Assembly (NCBI GenBank): GCA_013398175.1
Contig: VZRZ01005925.1
Location: forward strand, 52,999 to 116,998
Source: Climacteris rufus
Lineage: Eukaryota > Chordata > Aves > Passeriformes > Climacteridae
DNA: 64,000 bases
Direction: 5' to 3'
Numbering within the stretch: the stretch's first letter is position 1; each line of letters begins with the position of its first letter. Both the position numbers and the translations under genes were made by a program. The notes under the pieces are model-generated. The model saw only the letters and a list, made by a program, of their open reading frames with translations. It had not been told where the DNA came from and ran no database searches. Of the stretch, positions 42,671-64,000 are shown one piece after another.

Positions 42671-44484
42671 CGTGCCGGGAGCTGGGGCTGCCCTTCCCGC
42701 AGGACACCTCGCACAGGGCCCCCGACCTCTTAGCTGAAATGAATGACATAGCAATATATATATATATAAAATAATTATTATTTTTGTTCAGAACTCTATT
42801 TGCAGTGATATATAGCTGAACCATTTAAGTTATGTTAGTCTGAATGCCTGGCTCTCAGGATCCTCAAATGCTTTCCAGTTGCTTCTCACCTTCCTCATCT
42901 TCCCCCCAATTATTTTTTTAGATACTTTTGCAAACCGGTAGTATTCCATGTTTTCTGGTCCTGGGTGGAGAAATGCATTACAAGATGAATTTAAAGGTTT
43001 ATTAATTACAGAGCAAGTCAAGCGGGACTTGCTAATGCTCTGGAAAGGACATGATTTCACAGGTGAAAGGGTTGTTGTGACTTTTCCTGTCAGTGCTGTT
43101 CCTGCTGCTCGGCAGCGGTGGCAGCTGTGGCTCCAGGTGTTGGTGGGTAAAGTGTCCATGGAGACAGAGCCGTGCTGTGCTGTCTGGTGCCAGTCTGGGC
43201 AGTGCTGGTGACAGCAGCACAGCTTTGCTCACCCAGGTGTGTAACGTGGCAGTGCTGCTGCCCCAGCCCTGGGGCCACAGTCAGGGAAGGACTCACAGTG
43301 CCCTCAGTCCTGTGAACTCCAGCGAAGCAATCAGACTGTTGCTGGAAAATCAAATGATCGTGCAAACAATCAAGCAAAGCTTTCACTTTTACAAATGTAT
43401 TTCCTGTCTGGTCTATGCCAAAGTGTAGGACCCAGAAATCTGCTTTTGGTGAAGGAGAGACATGTATTTACAGTATTAGAAAGACCTTATGGGGAAATTG
43501 ATGATGTAAACAGCTCCATAACTGTCCTGATGTACCTCACATGGTGGGACTCAGCAGCACCCACAGCCCCTGTTAGATTGGTTTATACTGGCAGAGAGCT
43601 TGGTTCAAAGTACATTCTGCCTAGTGTTTTCTTGTTGGCTAAGGATGAACCTAAACAAAATCCATTTGCTCTCCTTCTGAAGTATTACGTTCTCTATCCT
43701 GTTCCCAAAGAGCAGAACAAGTGCTGATTGCATGGGCAGTCAGTGATATTGTGACTCCCAGCTGAGGTTTAGAGTCCCCCAGGCAGGCAGCTGGGCAGAC
43801 CCAGGGCAGACTCTGCTCCCTGCTCTTCTCACTGACAGAGCACAGAGAGAAGAGTGAAACCTCCAGCTTTATTTTGCAAAATGCCTGCTTGCATAAGCTG
43901 TTGTGGATCTGCTATTTCTGGCCTGCAAAGGCTGCTTGTGAGCGTGGACTGGCTCTCAAATACCTGGTTATCAGGGCTCTGTGGGCTCCCAGTCCAAGCT
44001 GGAGCCTTGTGCTGAGGGTAAAAGGACCTGGCTTGCATTTGGGGGTCTCCTGTGAGTGGCTTTGAGCTCTTTGGGTGTTTGCAGGGGAATTGCTGAGGCC
44101 ATGGGCTGCTCTCTGAGGTTGGGACCTCAGGTACGTAGAGCAGGTCCCCCTGTCTACTTCCTGAGGTGTTTGTAGTTGGAGAGCAAGTCCTGGGAGTAGT
44201 GTCCCTGGGAGAGAGGGAAGGATCAGCCAAAGCTCCTCCTGACTCACTGGAGCCACACCAGGGAGAGCTGCTGCAGCTGAAAATAGACTTTGGTCTAGTT
44301 TTGTGAGGAGAAATACCTGACACCTCCTCCAGCACTCAGCTCTGTCTGATGTCCAAACACCAAGCATTAAAGGAATTCAGGGGGCACATTAAAGATGTGT
44401 GTGAAGGCTGCAAAGAAGCACAACACTACACAGTCCAGGGCAGACTCACTGCTGAGTTTTCATCCCAGCAGTGTGATAAGGGGA

Positions 44485-44510
44485 GGATGGATGGATGGAT
44501 GGATGGATGG
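44485..44510 (+). repeat. (GGAT)n microsatellite
   Basis: About 6.5 perfect copies of ggat. Confidence 0.95.
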
Positions 44511-46415
44511 ACAGAAAAATTCCTGAGTGCTGGGAGGTGACTGCAATGCATCTGCTAATGGGAATTACCAACTGCTCTGTGATCCTTTCCCCCTCCCCTA
44601 ATTCAGTACCCATCCAAAACACCTCCAGTTGCAAGAGATGAGCCAAGTGTTCTGCTGGACATGGGAGGGAGAGGGAAAAGCTTGGACTGAGGTCTCAGAG
44701 CCCTGGGGTGGGAGGGAGAATACTGGAATGCAGGGAGAGCACGCTGGCTGGTGAACAGGGAGCAGCCCAGCCCCGGCCAGGGGGGCCTGTGGAGCTGGGA
44801 ACCGTCTGCCCTGCGCTGCGCCCGGAGCCAGCAGCCCCGGTGCACGGTGGTGCCTGGGGGACTCTGTCCTCCACCACCACCTCCTGAAAACAGAAGTACT
44901 GTAAAGAAGTTCTTGGGTTTCCCTTGAGATGTTTCTTCAGCGAAGCTGAAGCTGTTATTGTGTTTTGTTGTTGTTGTTTAGTTTTCTGTTTAAATTTACA
45001 GAGGTGGTTGTTTTTGTTTTAAATATATGTAGCCCTGAGTCGGTTGTTGCTTGATGGGATCACTGAGAGACACAGAGAATGACTGTGACAGCAAACTGTG
45101 AATTCAAGGAGAGTGAGTGTGAGGGCCCAGACTTGTTCCAGCACCAGCCTGTGTCACAGCCACACTGAACCAGGAGCTGCATTTGAGCTGTTAAATTTGC
45201 TCAGAAGCAGCTGGAAGGGAGGTTAAGCCTTGGCGGTGTGGGATGAACCTGTGGAACAGGGAGATGCTTTGCTGGAGTGAGCAGGTACCTTGTGTGAACT
45301 CCCCATGGGTTCGAGGTGTTACCTCTGCTCACTGGATTCAGGTTCTCCTTTCTGCTCTTCATTTTTACTTGAAAAAATTGCTTCTGAATAATTCTGTGAA
45401 GCTTCTGTCAGTGCCACGTCCAGGTCCCTCAGAGCTGATGCTGGAGGAGCATGAGCCTGTCCCTTTGTGCCCGGAGAAAGGGAAGGTGCACTGAGGTGTG
45501 CGGGCTCCATTCCAGCCCTGCTTGGGTCGGGTCAGGCTGAATTTCCAGCTGGCATTTTGGCAGCGTTTCTGTCCTTCAAGCACTTTACATGAAGAGCAGG
45601 CTAACCATGCCCCAGAGCTCACAATCCTGCCAGACACATCCAGTGCTTAAATGGTTTGAAATCTCTTCTGGGGGTGAAGGCAGCTCATTTATTTGTATCT
45701 CTGCATGTGACTCATAAAGTAATGGGACTTTTGGTTATGGTCAGAAAACTTAATTTCAATGCCTGTTACTCTGATACCCTTCTCATTTCCAGCCTGGGTT
45801 CCTCCTAACCCTGCACTGCTGCAGCCTCAGTGTGATGAGCTGTAAGTGGAAATTTCATTTCCACAGTCTCTGAAGCTTACTGTTCTAACGAACGGGGAAG
45901 AATCATGCTAATTATTTGCCACACAATCAGTGGTGTTAATGAAGTAAGACTAATACAGACTCAGTGCGGTGTTTTGAAATCAGTTTTCTGAACGGAACCA
46001 GTGGTTTCACCTCTTTGTAAAGCTGCTCACTGGTGTTCACTGCCCGGGGTGCTGGGGCACGGCCAGAGCGTTATCGCAGCGCTTGCCTGCAGCAGTGCCG
46101 GGTTCCTGCTGGGAGAGGGGCTGCTTCGTGGTTCTCACCCACTGAATGCACTTAAACTCTTCATTCAAAGTGATTAATCAGAGTTTCTGCACGAGTAAAA
46201 CCAGCGGCTGGCTCGGCTCTGTACTCGCTGCTGTGACGCTGGGCCAGCACGGGGGGACTGCTCTCCCCAGCTGCTCCAGGACTCTGGGGCTTTCCCCGTG
46301 TCCCCCCTCCCCAGCCGGCTCAGCACCAACCACAGCCCCTGTCAGGTTTACAGTTCAGCCTCCTGCAGGCAGCACACGCTCAGGCTGTGATGCACACTCT
46401 GCACGGAGCACGTAG

Positions 46416-46490
46416 GTGACACTGAGCTTGTGACACTGAGCTTGTGACACTGAGCTTGTGACACTGAGCTTGTGACACTGAGCTTGTGAC
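46416..46490 (+). repeat. 14-nt tandem repeat, 5 copies
   Basis: Five exact copies of gtgacactgagctt, beginning 46416, 46430, 46444, 46458 and 46472, then a partial unit. Confidence 0.95.
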
Positions 46491-47059
46491 CCCCACCCCA
46501 TCTGAGCACTGGTGACACAGCCTGAACGTGTCCTCAGTGCAGCGGCAGCAAAACCGGGCCAGATCTGCTTAATTGCTGAACTCAATCACTCTAAAGTGCT
46601 AATCAGTTACTTTAACTCAGCTTCCACCAAAGACTCTTGTGTTGGGGAGTTGAACTGTGGGTTTTTGTTTCTTTCCTCGTGGTGTTAAATCAAGGCCTTT
46701 GAGCACACTGACAGACCCCAAAGCATTTTTACAGTAGTATCACGACAGTGAAATCTTGTTCCAGTTCTGAAACACATTCCTGAAACCTGATCAGCTGCAT
46801 TAGCGTTCCTAAAAATCAGCCACGGCCTGCAGTTTCTGTTGTAGGTGGGTAAATGCCCTCACACACATAGAAATGTTCTCTGTGAAGTTAGAGGGGTAAT
46901 ACTGATCCCTCGTCTCCAAAGGCATGGGGTGGGAGGGCAGGGGGCTCGCTCTGGTGTGGGATGCAGCAGGCAGAGCATCCTGCACTCCGAGTCTGGCAGT
47001 GGGAGAAACTCCCTTGGGTCCATGTGGAGCCAGAGCTGGGAGTGCTCATGGTCCCCACA

Positions 47060-47142
47060 GAGACACAGAGACACACAGTGACACAGACACAGAGTGACAC
47101 AGACACAGTGACACACAGTGACACAGAGAGACACACACAGAG
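47060..47142 (+). repeat. Imperfect (ACACAG/GTGACAC)n simple repeat
   Basis: Irregular run of gacacagagacac, agtgacacagac and similar units. The matching antisense open frames rich in Cys, Val and Leu are artefacts of it. Confidence 0.85.
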
Positions 47143-47287
47143 ACTCGTGTGTGTCCCACCGGCCGTGTTTCCCCTGCCCCCTTCTCTGCCTGGCAGACCC
47201 ATGGGCTCAAGTTTTGCACTCCGGGTGGGATCATCTGTCAATGGTAATCATGAAGAAATGTTCCACTTGTAAACTTATGTACATTTT

Positions 47288-47293
47288 ATTAAA
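47288..47293 (+). terminator. Possible poly(A) signal ATTAAA for the long AAK1 transcript
   Basis: ATTAAA in an AT-rich context (cttatgtacattttattaaa), with a t/g-containing element about 30 bases downstream. A competing signal is AATAAA at 48926 with a stronger GT-rich downstream element (ttatgcttggcgttggctct). Confidence 0.4.
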
Positions 47294-47593
47294 ACTGTAT
47301 CTGATGACAACCACTGTCTCCGTTGAGCCTTCCTTCTCCCCTCCCCATGCAAAATACTTTTGCAGAGAATCTGGGTTTTATTGAGTTCTTCCTACCCAGG
47401 TGCTGAACTGGGTCTGGCCCTGCTGTTTTATCTGGCAGCTGTAAAGTCAAACTGATCTTACTGCTTTAAGCAGAGGCTTTAAGCAGAGGGTATTTCCATT
47501 TATATCCAGTTCATATATCCAGAGAGAATCCTTCCCAGCCAGGGCAGTGCAGACAGCACAGAGCAACTGAGCGCTCCCCACAAGGCTGCTGCT

Positions 47594-48091
47594 TTTTAAT
47601 GTGGTCCTGGTGCATCTGGACATCTGGGGCTGGGAGATGTGGGGGGCTCCTGTGTGCTGATTATACACGTTTTTTCTATAGCATTCAGCTGCCAAGGCTC
47701 TGTTAGTGCAAAATAATACTGGGTTTTGCTGCACTTCTGAATTTAATTTCTGTCTTAGTGTAAATGTGTCCGCTGGGAAAGACTTGGTGCTGCCTTCTGT
47801 CCTGCTGCAGCTGCTGGCTCTGCCAGGTCATGTTGCTGACCATCCAGGTAGAGCCTGGGGAGGCTGAAAGTGAAAATTTTCATTCTCAGAGCTGCAGTGT
47901 TTTAAAAGTTTTCTTCCAGTTGTACATGCATCCATATGTGGTGCATTAACAGGATTCTCCATTAATATTATCCATAATTTGATGTTACCCTGAAAAAGCC
48001 CCATATCAGGTTCCATTTGTTGTACCTGTTGTTTTGGTAGGCTGTAATGCTCAGGAAAAAAAAAAATTTAAAATATCTGTGAAACTTGCAC
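47594..48091 (+). repeat. ~490 bp direct repeat, copy A (5' of NFU1)
   Basis: Matches 52679-53168 along its whole length with scattered substitutions and small indels. Shared blocks include ggtgcatctg, taatttctgtctt, tgccttctgtcctgctg, ggctgaaagtgaa, ttaacaggattctccattaa and gtgaaacttgcac. Whether it is a local duplication or two insertions of an unnamed interspersed repeat cannot be decided from this window. Confidence 0.93.
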
Positions 48092-48925
48092 TGTAGAGCA
48101 ATGAACCCTCCCTGCAAAGCTGGGAGCTGCTGCTGCAGGAGAGGAGGTGCAGAACAAACCCATCCCTGAAGAGGATCTGGCAGCAGAATGGTCCATGGCC
48201 ACATCGGTGCTGAAGCTGTGCATGGGGGCAAGAACAGTGGGATCCAGGTATGGGCTTTGTCTAAGCCCAGGAAAACGTGTTCTGTGAGTGCAGCCCTGCC
48301 AAGTACAGTGGATCCAGTGAGGAATGACTGAAACAAAGGGTCAGGAGTTTGTTTGGAGAACTTGGTTGGATTTCTAGGTTGTTTAGTTAGTTGTAAGAGA
48401 ATAAGCAGCTCATCAGACTAATGTCAGTGATCTTCTGGTCCACAGGACTATAATCAATCCTGGGCAGGACTATAATCAACTCAAGGGGCACACATAGCCA
48501 TGGCCCAGACATAACCTGTAACCTCTTTATTTTGCTGAAAATGCAGATGTGTCTCCTTCCTCCCCAGGGAGACTCTTCCTCCTCTTGTGCAACAGCTCCT
48601 GAGCATTGGCACCTGCACAAAGAGCTTCCACCTCAAAAATATTCTCATCCAAATAAAAGCATTACCTCTAACTTCTTCTGCAGCCACCCTCTCTGGAAGG
48701 TTACTGGGCTAAATTTGCAAATTTTGATGGCTTGGGAAACTTGTTTGAGGGGGTAGAGGAGAAAAAAGGCTTTTTGTGTGTTACTGGCTCCGAGGTGCCG
48801 GGGCTGGAGGCGCCGTGTGTGGGCCTTGTTGGTACCTGTGCTGCTCCTTCCCAGCTGGGACACGGCCTGGGGCCTCATCCCCCTGCGCTGGGCTGTGGTG
48901 GTCAGATGAATGGTAAAAAAAGAAC

Positions 48926-48931
48926 AATAAA
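48926..48931 (+). terminator. Possible poly(A) signal AATAAA upstream of NFU1
   Basis: AATAAA in gaacaataaaagaattg, followed after about 15 bases by a GT-rich element. It lies 670 bases before the NFU1 start codon and could end the long AAK1 transcript. Confidence 0.4.
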
Positions 48932-49035
48932 AGAATTGTTATGCTTGGCGTTGGCTCTTTGGCTGGGGAAGGATTCCTATATTTTCATTTATATGTCTAT
49001 ATTTGTATTTTTAGCAAGCATGCTGCCTGTGGGAC

Positions 49036-49463
49036 ATGAACATGAGCCCAGGCGGGCAGGGAGGCCAATGGCACCCGGCGGGTTCCAGCCCAGTGCCCGT
49101 CCCAGGCCCCTCGAGGGCTGGGTCCGGTTCGGGCCCCTCACGCCAAGAGAGACCCTGAGGGGCTGGAGGTGTCCAGGGCAGGGAATGGGGCTGGGAAGGG
49201 GCTGGAGCCCCAGGAGGGGCTGAGGGAGCTGGGAAAGGGGCTGGAGCACCAGGAGAGGCTGAGGGAGCTGGGGGAGCTCAGCCTGGAGCAAAGGAGGCTC
49301 AGGGGGCCCTGCTGGCTCTGCACAGCTCCTGCCAGGAGGGGCAGCCAGGGGGGTCGGGCTCTGCTCCCAGGGAACAGGGACAGGAGCAGAGGGAACGGCC
49401 TCAGGCTGGGCCAGGGGAGGCTCAGGGTGGATATTGGGAAGATTCCTTCCTTGAAAGGGCTGC
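49036..49463 (+). mobile_element. CR1 LINE fragment abutting the NFU1 promoter, 3' half missing
   Basis: CR1 landmarks run from ggaggccaatggcacccggc, through cgccaagagagaccctgagg and agctcagcctggagcaaagg, to ctcagggtggatattgggaa and cttgaaaggg. It then stops abruptly and is followed by ttacttttgctgcttcctg, not the usual CR1 continuation (cattggaacaggctgcccag). An internal part is also duplicated (ctgagggagctggg twice). CR1 copies are normally truncated at the 5' end, so this break suggests later rearrangement. Confidence 0.88.
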
Positions 49464-49487
49464 TTACTTTTGCTGCTTCCTGAGGGA

Positions 49488-49597
49488 GCAGCAGTTACCC
49501 CCCATCCCGGGGCTGTAACAGCCGTGCGGAGCTGGCACCGGGGCACGGGGGGGCAGCGGCTGCGCTCGGTGCCCGCGGGCTCCGCTCCGGCCCCGCC
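49488..49597 (+). promoter_or_regulatory. NFU1: CpG-rich NFU1 promoter / 5'UTR fragment
   Basis: 110 bases with many CpGs (ccgtgcgg, caccgggg, agcggctgcgctcgg, cccgcggg, ccgctccgg), unlike the flanking DNA, leading straight into gccATGg. No TATA box is visible. It is cut by the assembly gap 14 bases after the ATG, so only one side of the island is seen. Confidence 0.7.
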
Positions 49598-62937
<13,340 letters not shown>

Positions 62938-63115
62938 GTTTCGTCATCTGTGGCCAAATAAGCATTTACCTCCTGGTGCATGTAAACCATCTTTGTGCTG
63001 AGGAACAACCAAATCTGCCTTTTCAGAAAAATAGTTGTACTTATTGTGAAAATGTACCATCAGTTAAAGCAGTTTGTCCACTAATTTATTAAATGCCCTG
63101 TATTAAAAAAAAAAA
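62938..63115 (+). other. NFU1: NFU1 3'UTR
   Basis: Short AT-rich 3'UTR, ending near the a-run at 63105-63115 after the ATTAAA signal. Confidence 0.75.
63088..63093 (+). terminator. NFU1: NFU1 poly(A) signal ATTAAA
   Basis: ATTAAA 150 bases after the stop, followed by the genomic a-run at about 63105 and a t/g-rich element (tttgctctgctttgtgctgt). Confidence 0.75.
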
Positions 63116-63493
63116 CACATTTGCTCTGCTTTGTGCTGTGTCTTTAGAAAGAAGAAAACAGTGATCTGTTTCTGCATTGCTTTTTCATACAAAAACTTCA
63201 ACGCAAAAAAGAGAAGGCAGTCAAGTTTCCTGACTTTTTGTGCAATAGGAATATTAAATGTTTATTCCCCCAAACCTCCTCATGGGACTGGCAGGACTCT
63301 CTGCCCTTGCTCTGTAAGTGGGAACTTCAGGGATGTTAATTTTACCGTCTTGTTAAAAAGCTCTTGATTCTTATCAAATTTTTGTCTGTGAAAAATAACC
63401 TGTAACTTCAGCTGTTCATTTTGGAAGATGTAACACTGCCGTGGCTTGTGGAAAGTTACCTGCTTGCTCATTACCACTGTGCAAACAATAGCA
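63116..63493. other. Downstream of NFU1
   Basis: Unique AT-rich DNA. No gene recognised. Confidence 0.55.
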
Positions 63494-63976
63494 AGAGAAA
63501 CAAAAAAAGTGAGTTGTTTGTTATGAAAATCACAGCTTTTAAGGTAAATGTTAGAAAAATATGATCCTTATCAGCTTCAGTAAGTAGAGAGACTAATGAG
63601 CTTATTTGGAAGTAAAATCGTTCAGCCACAATTAGTGGTCTGTTTAAACACGCAGCGGCTGCTTCCTCGCTGTAGTTCTGCAGCACCAGGAGCAGAGTGC
63701 GGTGCCCGAGGGCACAGGGAGGGCAGGAGTTCCGNAGAGAAACAAAAAAAGTGAGTTGTTTGTTATGAAAATCACAGCTTTTAAGGTAAATGTTAGAAAA
63801 ATATGATCCTTATCAGCTTCAGTAAGTAGAGAGACTAATGAGCTTATTTGGAAGTAAAATCGTTCAGCCACAATTAGTGGTCTGTTTAAACACGCAGCGG
63901 CTGCTTCCTCGCTGTAGTTCTGCAGCACCAGGAGCAGAGTGCGGTGCCCGAGGGCACAGGGAGGGCAGGAGTTCCG
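63494..63976. repeat. Exact 241-nt direct duplication around a single N (assembly artefact)
   Basis: 63494-63734 and 63736-63976 appear identical base for base and are separated only by an N at 63735. This is the signature of two contigs with an unmerged overlap. The repeated antisense open frame comes from this duplication. Confidence 0.93.
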
Positions 63977-64000
63977 TGTGGATGGCACAGGGAGGGCAGG

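Larger units (their letters stand above)
42671..47593 (+). other. AAK1: Probable AAK1 long-isoform 3'UTR and downstream DNA
   Basis: Begins with an (AT)n run at 42752-42769 and AT-rich sequence. An open frame of 110 codons at 43395-43727 resembles nothing I know. Tandem repeats at 44485, 46416 and 47060 are listed separately. The likely 3' end is at ATTAAA 47288 or AATAAA 48926. No gene recognised. Confidence 0.5.

Noticed and set aside
41716..42774. Long antisense and alternate-frame ORFs over the AAK1 long exon
   Set aside because: They are shadows of the GC-rich coding exon; the + frame matches AAK1/BMP2K motifs and joins in phase to the previous exon.
43395..43727. 110-codon open frame downstream of the AAK1 long stop (ends PVPKEQNKC)
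   Set aside because: No similarity to a protein family I know, no splice or start context, and it lies in probable 3'UTR. Chance is the simplest explanation.
46859..47241. Antisense frames rich in Cys, Val, Leu and Ser near 47.0 kb
   Set aside because: Generated by the ACAC/GTGACAC simple repeat; no homology.
63471..63988. Two antisense frames with the same 60-residue peptide, looking like a duplicated small gene
   Set aside because: They come from the assembly-duplicated 241 bases around N 63735; no homology.

Overview
This is a 64 kb piece of vertebrate nuclear DNA, almost certainly from a bird. The genes have many short exons with GT-AG introns, and the introns carry many truncated CR1-type LINE fragments with the 3' end typical of avian genomes. 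The proteins match vertebrate AAK1 and NFU1 closely. No bacterial, viral or CRISPR feature is visible. The species cannot be told from the sequence alone. All assigned genes are on the + strand, and the order AAK1 then NFU1 in the same orientation matches the human 2p13 arrangement.

Layout. Positions 1-33904 hold the 3' two thirds of AAK1 (AP2-associated kinase 1): sixteen coding exons from the end of the kinase activation loop, through the Q/P-rich region and the DPF/NPF-rich tail, to the short C-terminus ending VDQLIDL. The exons for the N-terminal kinase lobe lie upstream of the window. A 7.6 kb stretch follows (short-isoform 3'UTR and intron for the long form). At 41547-42670 there is an alternative 1.1 kb terminal exon encoding a long C-terminus with repeated DVFxxAPF motifs. 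About 7 kb of 3'UTR and intergenic sequence separates this from NFU1. NFU1 (mitochondrial Fe-S scaffold) runs from an ATG at 49598, cut by a 987-base assembly gap, to a stop at 62937. Exons 2-8 are intact. The last kilobase is NFU1 3'UTR and downstream DNA, ending in an assembly-duplicated 241-base block.

The two genes are functionally unrelated: AAK1 regulates clathrin/AP2 endocytosis and NFU1 delivers Fe-S clusters in mitochondria. The most notable non-textbook signals are: (i) a minisatellite that has copied the AAK1 exon end plus its 5' splice site five times in tandem; (ii) an 11-residue alanine run beside the glutamine run in AAK1; (iii) a pair of ~490 bp direct repeats bracketing NFU1 exons 1-2; (iv) the GC-rich long-isoform exon with its APF repeats; and (v) several assembly defects (N at 9072, gap at 49612-50598, N at 63735) that will corrupt automatic gene models. 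I found no convincing new molecular system; the window is mainly two known genes with interesting local structure.
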